Assembly: GCF_040712315.1 (NCBI RefSeq)
Contig: NC_134021.1
Location: 42,791,001 to 42,855,000, forward strand
From: Castanea sativa
Lineage: Eukaryota; Streptophyta; Magnoliopsida; Fagales; Fagaceae
Direction of reading: 5' to 3'
DNA: 64,000 nucleotides
The position numbers and the translations under genes are program-made. Positions 34,325-45,738 of this stretch are shown one piece after another. Each line of letters opens with the position of its first letter. The first letter of the stretch is position 1. The notes below the pieces were generated by a model, which saw only the letters and a list, made by a program, of their open reading frames with translations, was not told where the DNA came from and did not search any database.

Positions 34325-34757
34325 ACTCACATCAGTAGGTATATAATAAAAAATGTGTAAAATTTACACAATTTTGCCTAAATATAACACACACCAATCT
34401 GTGTATAATTATGTAAATTTACAGGTTTGCTATATTAACTGAGTAAATTTACAAAGACACTATTCATTGTAAACCTGTAAATTTTTACAGACATTATTCA
34501 TTTTGCATTTAGTTTTTTATTCTTTCTTTACATATCCTGAAGATGAAGGATGAGAGTAGATGGTGGTTGTTGTGTGTAAGAGAAGATATATAATTTTAAA
34601 AAATCAAGAAAAATTAAATTTTGATGAAATGTAGTGTAAAATAGATAATTTGATGTGTGGTGTTTTGAAAAGTGAGCATGTAAGAAGGAAAAAAAAAAAA
34701 AGGTTCTTATGCTAAAATAGATATGATTTTTTGCATGTGCTAATGTGAATGCTCTTA
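34325..34757. mobile_element. MITE, GAGCATTCACATTAG ends, 433 bp
   Basis: The left end AAAGCACTCACATCAGTAGG and the inverted right end AAGAGCATTCACATTAGCAC form roughly 18-bp imperfect inverted repeats. The interior matches the interrupted copy at 6,867-7,620. No coding capacity. Confidence 0.7.
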
Positions 34758-36094
34758 CTAACTAAATCTCATTTGGTTTAAAAATTTATGTATAGTGGTG
34801 TAACTACTTAGAATTTCTTGAAGATGATAGGGGACAACAAATAGTTGTATTACTGCTACTATTTTATTATGTTTCCCAATTGAGTTTGATAAAACTATTT
34901 GATATATTACTATTTAAATATCAGTTGGTTTGATTATTTGTGTTAATTTGGTAATTTGTGTATGGTTCTATTCTTAGAAATTTTTAAAAGATGGCTGGAG
35001 CAGCCAGCTGCGGAGTCATGAATTTTTTCCAAGGGGGGCTAAGTTAAATATTATAAAATTTATTGGTAGTAATAAAAAAAAGTTTTATTTCATAACTTAA
35101 ATTTAATTCTACAAAATTATACCTTAAATTCTTTCATTGTACTAAAATCATTTATAATTGATTATAAACCATTTTTTTTAGAATCTCTTTTTATATACAA
35201 GTGACATAAAGCCATTCATTATTTGGCTTTCTAGGGGGTTCAACATCTACATTTTTAGGATTAGGAAAAGAAGATTGAGCAATAACTTTTGTAACTTGAA
35301 CATTTTTTTATAAATAAATATGCATAAATTGTGGTTTTCATGTATATAGCCAATTTAAAAAGAAAAAAAAAGTGTTTGACCAATCAAATTATTAGTTGCT
35401 TACTCATGTAATACATGAGAAAATTCGTCAAAAGATATATATAAATGATACATATTTAATGAAAATCTAATTATTGTTTATTTTATAGCAAAAAGAGTTA
35501 TAATCAAATTAAAAATTAACATATAAGTATAATTATAATGTGGAAAAAAGTTCAACAACTTCAATGTTTTTTTATCTCCCTCCAGACAGATTAAATCTAC
35601 AAGATTAAATCCCTAATATTCTTGTACTTAAACAACAAGTTTGGATGGTTAAATGTTATACGCTTGATGAATTCACAATCATAGACTTTAAAATTTACTC
35701 CATTCTAGACTGGCAAAAGAAATTTATAAATTCATGCTCCTCCTCTAGCAATCACAATTATTATTCCATTTAAGCTACCCTTCGAAATAGTGCTTCTCAT
35801 TATTGGTACATTTTGTATTTGAAAAATAGTTATGCAAGTCAAATGTTTATTTTAAATTGAAAATTTAGAAGAATCGTTTGGTTTGGTTGAAAACACAATT
35901 GGTGCAAAGTGCTAACACATTTCCGCTTTGAAGTAATTTAATTATATGAGAAACCCCATTTGACACAAACATGTATTTACTAAGCTATCTAGCCATGCAA
36001 CTATAAGTTTGGTCATGTATAAATTGTGTGCCCAAATGTTGATTTGCATACACACAACACAAAAGTTTAATATACAACCAATATGAAAGTTGAA
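34758..36094. other. AT-rich spacer
   Basis: No gene. Around 34,990-35,290 the sequence (GGAGTCATGAATTTTTTCC, AGGGGGGCTAAGTTAAA) has the look of transposon-derived DNA, but I could not find its ends. Confidence 0.4.
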
Positions 36095-36830
36095 TTTTTT
36101 TTTTTTTGAGAAGGAATACCTCGAACTATTATTAAAAAACTTAGCCATAATCGATCATAAGTACAATATAAAGGTGTGGAAAACCATCCTCTATCTACAC
36201 ATATAAACCACTAACATGTCTAGCATATCTAGCTAGGTTATAAGTTATAGAGTTACCTAAGCTACGAATATGAGAATAAGAAATATCACTGAAGGCATCT
36301 ATAGAAGATTTTGCAGAAGAGAGAGGGTGGCCATATGAAGCAAAAGATTCCTCATTCTTCCGCAAAGCTTTGATAATTGTCTCTAAGTCTTCCTCAAGGA
36401 TAATAGATGAAAAACCAAGATCTAATGCAAAGGAAATAGCTCTGACAGCCACCAAAGCTTCAATGTCATCTACTAAAGGGGGAAGTGTGACTTTTTCCGA
36501 TAAGAATGCCAGAACCACTCCCAAACCTGCTTCCAAAGTTTCCCTGAACATAGCACCATCAAAATTGATCTTCAGAGATGATACTGGAGGTGGACACCAC
36601 CTAACTCGAGAGTTCTATGCAGTGGAAGGTCCGGCCGAATTACAAAGAGAGACCTTATAAAATTCTTGGAGAGCTTGTAGAGCTTGGGGAAGGACCTATG
36701 ATTGAGGGAGGTCTTTGTGGCTCTTATTTGGTTTCTATGATACCAAATAGTCCAGGTTAACACAGCAAAAAGTTCAAGATTTTTTCCCTCTTCTATAACA
36801 TATTGCACCACGTCAAAGAAGTTGGAAAAG
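36095..36830 (-). pseudogene. LINE 3' end with RNase H-like domain, frameshifted
   Basis: The T-run at 36,095-36,106 is the poly(A) tail of an element on the - strand. Upstream, the - strand reads ELFAVLTWTIWYHRNQIR, then RVRWCPPP...LKINFDGAMFRE, GLGVVLAFLSEKVTLP, DDIEALVAVRAISFALDLGF, IILEEDLETIIKALR, SHIRSLGNSITYNLARYARHVSG. This is the RNase H-like C-terminus of plant LINE ORF2. A frameshift separates the two parts near 36,610. 5' end not found. Confidence 0.8.
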
Positions 36831-39156
36831 TGGCAATTTCAGTGAAATAGCCACATTGGATCAGCGTCCCATGTAGTTGAATAATTTTTGAAGCATAATG
36901 TAAAAGAAGTTACATATTTATCGATATCCCAAAGTTTTAAGGAACATCTTAAGTAGTTTCGTAACTGAATTGTTTAACTATAATCATTTTGCAAAAACTT
37001 TCAATATCCGATCAACTTTACATGCATGACATCTTAGTGAATCAGAAGACTTTCACTTCTGCGACACTATCAAACCCCAAACTAATCAACATGTGTGCTA
37101 TTAGCCTTTGACACATTCAAGATGTTTCCTCTTTCCTTCAGACCCAAATTTTCCACCATGTTTGATACTAAGGTACTTAGTCCTGATACCAAACTTCTTA
37201 ATCATCACAGAATTCCAGATCATAACCTGAGGGAAGTTTTCCAGAACTCAAAGATAGGTAACTCAACATCACCATTCACATCCAGCAGAGTGATGTCCCT
37301 CTGTGAACTGCAAACACACATAGAAAACCCATCAAATTTTTCCCAATACTAAAACAATAGTATCAACACAAAATAAGTTTGTCATCAAAGTCCTTAACAT
37401 TGACAAGGTAAGCCCTAAGCAGTAGAAAAAATAACAAATCAAAGAGCTTTAAAAAAGAGAACCAAGCACTTTCATTTCCACATTCATGTCTGTGTACTAA
37501 ATTGATATTAGTCACATTGAAAACTATAAATAACATACTATTTCTAAACAAAAGATTCAAAACCCATCAACCTTTTTTTTTTTTTTCCTTTCATAACTAA
37601 AAATGGTACTAACACCAAATAAGTGAATCATTGATCCATAACATCCAAATTGTGAGCAACAAAAAAACATTGAATCAAAGAACACTAATAAAAGCATCAA
37701 GCGGATTCTCAAATTCATGATTTATAGAAGTGTATATTTAGCTAAGGGTAATTTTCATCATTCTATTACCTAAAGAAGCACCATGGTTTAGTTGTTGGAT
37801 GCCTGAACGATTAAGTGCTTCCTTCCCATCAAAATCCATTTATTATATATGTTTTCACTACTTTCATTGTCACACACCACAAATGATTCCTAAGAGCACA
37901 CTGCTGTGCAAATGGCTCAAATGCAATAAAGTAGAGTAAAGCTTAATTAACTTGAGGGTTAGGGCAAATCATTCTATCATTCATTGCATATTCTCTACAA
38001 CAAATTAAAATGATTCCATTTTGATTCAAACCTCATAAAATTGAAATTTCTATTAGGGGCTGGCAAGATGAAATAGAAGGTATGCTATCAATATCATATT
38101 GTAATTAAAAGAAAAAAACCCTCAGAAATCAAACACTTTGCATTTTCAGAATAAAATAGACAACAAAAAGCAAAAAATACCTTGAGTTTTGCCAAGAAGA
38201 AATGAAACATAGATCAAATTTGGATTTGGGAAATGGGAATATATAAAATTACAGGTTTTAGAACATGCAAAGCAAACATTAATGGGAGAAACTCTTTTGA
38301 TTTGAGAAACAAAATAAATTTGTAGTGGAAGAGTCCAATAAGTTGGAAAAGGGAATGCAACAATGATATCACAATTTTGAGCAATGTAAATTGATAGAAA
38401 GAATATAGGGAAAAGTGACTGCACTAAAGTCCAAAAGACCAAACTGAAATCTCTTAATCTTCTGCATTTATCTAATCACTAAAGTGAGATGACAAATCAT
38501 TAAAAGGAGATGAACAATGTATCAATAGCTTAGGATGTGTATCTGGGCTAGGGATTTTTATGAAATATGGTCTTTGTGTCAAAAAGTTTGGCTAATATAA
38601 AACGTCATGTCAACCCAGATTTTGGAGAACAAAGAAGTTAATGTGGAAAGTAGAAGATCCACAAAACAAGATCTCTATGCTATTGCCTCTACATTTTAAA
38701 TTTCAATGAACCCTTCAAACAACCTAAAAAGAAAAATGAAACAGCAAAGCCAAACCTTTAGATTAACAGGACCTTAGATTTTAACATTCTGAGCATTACA
38801 TAAATCAAACTGCCTTGATACAGCGATTGCATTTTGGTCTCTAAGAGTTGAACCTGAAATAAATAAATTGTTTCATCATTGGATTTAATATCATAACCAT
38901 ATAAAAACAACTATAAAATTGACACAAAAAAGAAGATAAAATTGCAAAGCATATAGAAATCTCAATCACCTCTGTCTTTAAACTCATAAAGGATCTGAAC
39001 CTTGATTATTGCAGGACATTTCTCAAGGTCAAGAGTTGCATTGTCTTGCACTTTTTGTCCAAATCTAAAAGTTCTCAATAGTAAAACCAAAAATGAAAAT
39101 ACAGTAAATAGAAAAAAAACAATAATTATAGGAGCAATGTGATCAATAAAAAAGTG
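36831..39156. other. spacer without a recognised gene
   Basis: AT-rich. The - strand at about 37,340-37,110 reads SQRDITLLDVNGDVELPIFEFWKTS before stops, which could be the remains of a gene, but I do not recognise it. Other open frames here are short and hydrophobic. Confidence 0.35.
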
Positions 39157-39402
39157 TGGGCCAATTTTGTCCCTATACATTTGATTGTGTCACTTTTATC
39201 CTTCAAATTTTAAAATCACGGTCCCTCAACTATTAATTGTGTCAATTTCATCCTTCAACTTTCAAAATCAAATCAATTGTATCCTTAAATGTTGACTTGA
39301 TTTTGTAGGTCGAGAAACAAAATTGACACAATAGAATGTGTAGGGATCAAACTAGAACCACCCCCATTGTTAGAGGACCAAAAGTGTAGTTTGTTTTGCC
39401 AA
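39157..39402. mobile_element. degenerate TIR element (TTTGTCCCTA type)
   Basis: Left GGGCCAATTTTGTCCCTA and inverted right GGCAAAACAAACTACACTTTTGGTCC are weakly matching ends, and the interior repeats TTTCATCCTTCAA-type phrases. It resembles the intron 11 long-TIR family in wording, but the relation is uncertain. Confidence 0.4.
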
Positions 39403-39769
39403 AAAAATGTTGGTTTGAATTTGGGTAAGGTTTGGTAGTGAGGGAATTCAAGTTTGAATGCATGCTATATTTGTGGTTTATTTCGCAATGTAGAAAATAA
39501 GTAAGAAAAAATTGTCAAGGAGAATCAAAGATAAGCATAAGCTTTTTTCCCCTTGTGAATGAATGAATTTTTAAAGTAAACAAACTACACAAACAGAGCA
39601 AGCAGCAAACTAAATAGCAACTGAAACCAAACTTACAAATAATTGAACTATCACTCCTCAATTATGGCTATCATACAAGATAGTGAAATTTCACCCCCCC
39701 CCCTTCCTCTCTTCCAAAGAATTTGAACATAAGATTATTCACTAACAACTTTTCATTCTCATTACAACC

Positions 39770-40110
39770 TCAACCTAGGCCTTAATCTTTCTTCTAATCA
39801 AAAGCAGGATAGCCTCCTTAGACTTTACATTGCCACTGCATACAGGAGCATTTCTTTGAAGCCAAATATAATAAACCACCATAGACCAAGTAAGTTTGCA
39901 TATGGTGCTTTCAAAGCTTTTACCCTTCAACCTATCCATACCCCACACTTAGAACCACTTAACACAAGCTTTATACCTGGGATTTTATTGAACATCATGA
40001 CTTAACTAGCTCCCATAGTCTCTTTGAGAGGGGATACTCAAAGAACAAGTGGTCCTACTTTCAAGGAAGCTCCTAAAGAAGACACACAAAACATCGCCAT
40101 GATAGCCCTA
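39770..40110 (-). pseudogene. LINE ORF2 zinc-binding tail, degraded
   Basis: On the - strand, pieces in different frames read DHLFFEYPLSKRLWELV and VYYIWLQRNAPVCSG, the same zinc-binding C-terminal region of a plant LINE as in intron 1. Several stops. Borders approximate. Confidence 0.6.
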
Positions 40111-40184
40111 TTTAAATGGCCAATTTTTAGTGGAAAGTCACCATGATAGCCCTATTTAAATGGCCAATTTTTAGTGGAAAGTCA
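40097..40184. repeat. 44-bp tandem duplication
   Basis: A 44-base unit starting CCATGATAGCCCTATTTAAA occurs twice head to tail (40,097-40,140 and 40,141-40,184), apparently identical. It looks recent and has no coding meaning. Confidence 0.85.
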
Positions 40185-40507
40185 GATTACTATAGTAATT
40201 AATAATTAAATGAAATCAGGAAATCTTTCACTATAGACGATTACATTGATACTATCTTCACCTTCACTCCACATTCATATATCAAAATCTGAAGATGAAA
40301 AAAAAAAAGGTAAGAAAAGTAATCAAGTCTATACCTTCAAGTTGACTTACATCTCACCTAACTAGTAACTTCTATATATAATTGCAATATCATCTTGAAT
40401 TTTCATTAAAGTTGAACTCAAGGTTTTCTTTTCTTTCTTTCTTTTTTTTTGTTGAAAAGTAATACTATTCAGATTCAGCATACATAACAAATATATACAT
40501 CATTTTA

Positions 40508-41374
40508 TAAATAATAATTTCAAAGCCTAGTAGCTTGATTTACATATGAATGAGCCTTCAAATTTTGAGAAAGAGAGAAGAAAGTGGCAGAGACATGAAA
40601 AGATGTAACTAATGTCTCTTTAGACTTGACACTTGGTACCAGGTATAGACTAGGAATTTTATTAGACACCATAACTTAACTGTCATGGCCTCTTTGAGAA
40701 ATGATACTTATTAGAATATGATTAAATGATTAAATTGACATTTTTCTAATAGCTTAAGCTTTTGGAGAATTGGTAATTTAACATGGTAATATATCACAAT
40801 ACAATCTCAATATCATTATGAATCTTTAACCAAGTTGAATTCTTGCTTTTCCTTTTCCAATCAAAAAGTGACAATGTTCACATTCAACATAGATAAAAAA
40901 ATGTTAAACATTAAGAAATGATTCACCAAAGAATCAAAAAATGGACGCAAAAAACAAAAACAAAATTTGAAAATATAAAGATATGGTACAGGACCCAACC
41001 ATAAAAATCAAGAGAGAAATAGGACCTTAGTGTTAGCCGTAGAGGTCTTGATATGGTCAAGAGCACAGGTTATTGATAGGTTTCAAAACATTGGAGGCAA
41101 CAACCTTGAACCTTATTGAGCAAACCAATCAGATTAATAAAAAACAAATATTATAAAAACAGAACACAAAATTGCAAAGTTGAAAGAGAACTCGGGCTTA
41201 CCAATTACTTCAACAGCAACAATGCTAACCAGCTGCATTAAAATAAATATATCGAACACCTATTTTATAAATAATAATTACAAAGCCTAGCATATTGATT
41301 TCCCTTTGAATGAGCTATTGAATTTAGAGAAAAAGAGGGAAGAAAGTGACAAAGGCACTGAAAGATGTAACTAA
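40508..41374. repeat. duplicated flank downstream of the receptor-like protein gene
   Basis: About 105 bases at 40,508-40,612 (AAAGCCTAG ... GAATGAGC ... GAAGAAAGTGGCA ... AAAGATGTAACTAA) recur at 41,266-41,374 with moderate divergence, spaced about 758 bp. The second copy lies 100 bp beyond the end of the gene. It may mark an old tandem duplication of the gene's 3' flank. No coding remnant was seen between them. Confidence 0.6.
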
Positions 41375-41477
41375 AGAGGGAGGTGTACCTTGGAAAAGAA
41401 TGGTGTCTTGTGTGTATGGGGACCATAAAACTTCTTGTAAAACTCCAGCAAAGCCACCCACAAATTGTTTTGACTAG

Positions 41478-44400
41478 TTATTTTTTTCCACCATGTCTTT
41501 GGACATTCTTCTTCAGCCTTTTAAGCATGATATGTTGCTCTAACATGACCATCCTCACAATGCACTGTGGTTTTCCAAATTTAAACATAAGATATCCCAT
41601 CAACATTCCAAATATCACTCCACATCCATAACCCATCGATACAGCTTGCCAACCAAACCCATTTTTAGGCTCTAAATTGTCTTCTTGTTGTAAGGTCAAT
41701 GGTGGTGGTTTCTTTGCCTCAAGGTTGTTACATGTTCTTGACAATGGAAATCCACATAAATCCAGGTTTTCAATATATGAATCATTATCAAATGTATCAA
41801 ATTGCTTTCCTGAAGGTATGTGTCCTGTAAGTTGGTTATGTGACAGATTTAAAACTGCAAGCCATGGTATATCTGTCAATTGCCTAGGAATCTCCCCAAT
41901 AAGCTTGTTGAAAGAGAGGTCTAACCATTCAAGATTGGTCAAATTTCCAAATGATGGTGGAATATAACTTGTAAGGTTATTGTGAGAAAAGTTGAGCCCC
42001 TTGAGTGATTTTAGCCTCCCAATTATCTTTGGTATCTCTCCTCTGAAACTATTGTTTGAAAAATCAATGGTCGTGAAGACAGTTTGGATTCTCACTAACT
42101 CAATATAAAATCCTTTAATCATCACATTCAAAGAATCCTGATAATACGTTTCTCCCATATATTTCAATGTCACTTTTCTTTCATCCACATTTGTCATGGC
42201 TTTCAAATATTTGAAATATTTTCTTGGCAAAGGACCATTAAACTCATTGTTAGAGATGTCTAGGATTCGCAAATTTGGGAAAGGAAATTTGGTCTTAGGA
42301 TTGCCTATATGACCTTGAAATTTGTTTGATCTTATGACAAGAACCCGCAAATTTATAAGACCTTCCAACCAATAAGGGAAGGTTCCATTTATCTTATTAC
42401 TTCCAATATTTAGAACTTCCAAGTTCCTACAGTTTGCCAAAGATTGTGGCAATGGCCCTTCCAGTTGATTGCCATTAAGGTTAATATTCCTAAAATTATT
42501 TCTCTTGGAAAATGCTGTAGGGATGGTACCATGAAGGCTATTCATTCGCAAATCCAACACTGAGAGGGATTTAGAGTGTGCCAAACACTTAGGTATTATG
42601 CCACTTAAGTTGTTATGAGACAAGTCTAGAACATCAAGGTAACTTGCATTGCAAATTAAAGAAGGGATTTCTCCGGTTAATTTGTTATTGGAGACAAAAA
42701 AATATTGCAGACTAAGAAAACTTAGAGTGGGAAATGATCCTTGAAGCAAGTTGGCACGAAGATCAAGAAATTGTAATGAATCCCTCCCCACATCTCCTAA
42801 CCATCTTGGAAATTGACCATTAATTATGTTCTTGGAAAGGTCTAAGTATCGTAAATTTGTTGCTGTTTTTAAAAAAATTGGAAATTCACTAATGTTGGTA
42901 GAAGACAAGTTCAACCATTGAAGTTTGGGCAGGGTATAGGTGACATTATTGTTGATGCTAACTAAGTTATTTGAAAAATCAAGAGTGTAGAGATTTTTGA
43001 GTTTTGAAATCATTTCTAACTCCAACATAACACTCCAATTATTTGATGAGAGATATAGATATGCAAGGTTAACAAATCTAGATATTGACCTAGGTATAGA
43101 GCCTTGTAGCTTATTGTGACCCAAATTAAGATACTCCAATGAATTGGACTTGAAATCACTAATCTCACAAATGAATTGATTACCACCAAGATTTAACCAC
43201 ACCAAAGATGGCAAATTGAACAACCAAGATGGCAGTGTCCCATTTAGGAAATTTGAACTTAAAGAGAGTACATTTAGATTCAAAAGCCCACTTACGTGAT
43301 TAGGAAGGGGACCAACAAGTTGATTGTTGTCAAGGATTAAAGTTGAGAGATTGGGCAAATTCAATAGTGACCTAGGTATAGAGCCATGTAGCTTATTATA
43401 ACCCAAATCAAGATACTGCAATGAATTGGATTTGAATTCACCAATTTCACCAATGAATTGATTACCACCAAGATTTAACCTCACCAAAGATGGAAAATTG
43501 AACAACCAAGATGGCAGTGTCCCATTTAGGAAATTTGAACTTAAAGAGAGTACATTTAGATTCAAAAGCCCACTTACGTGATTAGGAAGGGGACCAACAA
43601 GTTGATTGTTGTCAAGGATTAAAGTTGAGAGATTGGGCAAATTCAATAGTGACAACGGCAGCAAACCTGTTGAAATAATCCCCAATAATTCAAACAAATT
43701 GTTAGTTCATGCGTATGCCAAAATTAACTAAAATTTAAAAGTGACAATTGAATCTTACCTCTGAGACTATTAGCTGTCAGAGCCAAATAAGTAATTTGTG
43801 TGAGGTTATTGAGTAACGATGGAATTGACCCTGTAAAATTGCAATTATCAAGAGCCAAAACCTTCAAGTACTTCAGATTGCTGATAGAATCAAGCAATTC
43901 TCTTGAAAAGCTTATCGAAGAGAGATCTAAGACCTTCAGGGAACTACTGCTCCAATTACACTTTGGAAGAGAACCCAAATCAAGATTCTCATTCTTCCCT
44001 AGATCAAGGGTTTGTATACTAGGAAGACAGAGGATGTTATTTTCGAGTTTTCCCTGCAAGTAACAGCGATGGAGACTAAGAGTTGTGAAAGAGGAGGATA
44101 GATTCATCAAAGAATTAGGTCTAATTGAGGACATATTCTTGCCATCGAGAAGAAGTTCCCTTAACTGAGTAAGGTTATGAATGACTCTTTTCCATACTGG
44201 TGTTTCAATAAAAAGCTCGTTGTTGAGTGAAAGATCAAGTGAAATCAGCGAAGACAAATGAGAGATTTCGTACGGGATTTTGCCAGAAAAACAGGAAAAA
44301 GAAAGGTTAAGATGAGTCAAAGCCTTAAAGTTGCCAAACTCAGACGAAATTAGGGAGTCACTGAAGCAATTGCCAGCGAGATTCAAGGTCCTGAGATGGG

Positions 44401-44776
44401 GAAGAAAGAAGAGGGTACTGTTGGAATGAATGGGGCCATTGAGCCAACTGCAACTGAGGTCAAGGCCAATAACATGGCGTGTTGTTTTGTCACACACGAC
44501 CCCATCCCAACTACAGCAGTCCGTATCCTCCTTCCAAGAGGCTGTCTTTGGATATGAATTATCACACATCTGAATATAATATCTATAATCAGAATAATAA
44601 GGAAATGTATCAAGAAGCGGAGACGCATCTTTATCAAGAGTCAGAGAGTGGTTAAAATGGAGTAAAGCAGAGCAGGGCGAGATTGAAGACAAGGAAGAAG
44701 AAAAAGAAGATGGAGTAGAATGAAAGAGGAAGAAGAGTAGACACAAAACTTGATACTTCCAACTCAAACACCCCAT
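41478..44776 (-). CDS. leucine-rich-repeat receptor-like protein (RLP), two exons
   Basis: This is a cell-surface immune or developmental receptor without a kinase, of the Cf-9/RLP type; ligand unknown. Exons on the - strand are 44,776-43,759 and 43,666-41,478. The 92-bp intron (43,758-43,667) has GTAAG and ACAG ends, and the phases join to 1,068 residues. Seen in order: a signal peptide (about 1-30), the LRR N-terminal cap WKEDTDCCSWDGVVC (81-95), about 25-30 LRRs with LxxLxLxxNxLxGxIP repeats, an island region (YLKAMTNVDERKV...YMGETYYQDSLNVMIKG), more LRRs, the cap ...LCGFPLSRTC, an acidic spacer, one membrane segment with GxxxG spacing (about 1,012-1,033), and a basic 35-residue tail. RLPs usually signal with SOBIR1. 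Residues 345-532 contain a tandem duplication. No break was found. Confidence 0.92.
43089..43652 (-). repeat. 94-codon in-frame tandem duplication inside the LRR domain
   Basis: Two successive 282-base units (43,652-43,371 and 43,370-43,089) encode 94 residues each, both starting SLLNLPNLSTLILDNN. The first roughly 150 bases of each look identical at the DNA level. The later part differs slightly (FIGEIGEFK versus FICEISDFK, HGSIPR versus QGSIPR). This adds about four LRRs and lies just after the intron. Confidence 0.92.
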
Positions 44777-44868
44777 TTTGATTTCGAAAGACTATGAAAA
44801 TATATCTGATTTTTTTGGCTGAATAAAGATATATCTGATGTTAAGAGGGAGGGTTGGGATGGGATGAA

Positions 44869-44877
44869 TATTTATAG
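44869..44877 (-). promoter_or_regulatory. TATA box of the RLP gene
   Basis: On the - strand CTATAAATA lies about 93 bp upstream of the start codon at 44,776, a normal distance for a plant TATA box plus leader. Inferred from sequence and position. Confidence 0.55.
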
Positions 44878-45059
44878 TGCTTCCGTTCCAATTTCCAAGT
44901 CAATCAAAGTCGTTGGCGTTATTGCGTTTGGCAAGTTTTTGGAAAGTGCTTTATATCCCAAAAGGCACGTTTGGGTATCGGACCAGCTGAGTCCAATTCC
45001 AATACAAAAAAGAAATAAGAAATTGAGGGAAGCTGTTATTATCCCCAAGTACCCTTAGT

Positions 45060-45697
45060 TTTATTTCCAAATCCCAATTTTACCCTTACTTATATATATG
45101 ACATGGGGATGAAGTTGCCGCAATGTTATTAAAACTGCAACACAAGCTTCAATATTTGTAATTTATTCCTTAAGAATAATTAAGGTTTCCTATCCTTTAA
45201 CGTCAAATCTATATATATATAAGGTTTCCTATCCTCTACCGTTTGTTATATATTAAAAAAAAAAAATTATACTTTTATTTATTTATTTTATATTAAGTTA
45301 TTCTATTGTATTTTATATTTTTTGATGCCCTATTGTATTTTATATTCAAATTTGCTTATATAGTTATACTGTTATAAATTGATAATTGATAATGTAAATG
45401 AATGTGTAATTATCAATTCCCTTCTTTTATTTAAGGAACAAATTAATTCCCTAATCTAATAATACTAATTTGTTTGTTTTTTTTAAATTATCATGTAGTA
45501 CAATTTAAACTTGGATTATTGGTATGCATTTGATTTTTTTTTTTCTCATTATTATTTGGTGAATCATGATAATGAAAATAAATAAATAAATAATTGCTAT
45601 CAATAAGAAGTCATGAATAATAATAACAAAAAATTATGACACTAATAAAAATAATTACTAAGTTGAAAACTATATCATCATAATAATAATAATAATA

Positions 45698-45738
<41 letters not shown>

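Noticed and set aside
37095..37352. 85-codon + frame and its antisense reading
   Set aside because: Antisense reading looks slightly protein-like but breaks quickly; no family recognised, so only noted as a possible relic.
43800..44063. + strand open frame opposite RLP exon 1
   Set aside because: A shadow of the LRR coding sequence on the other strand.
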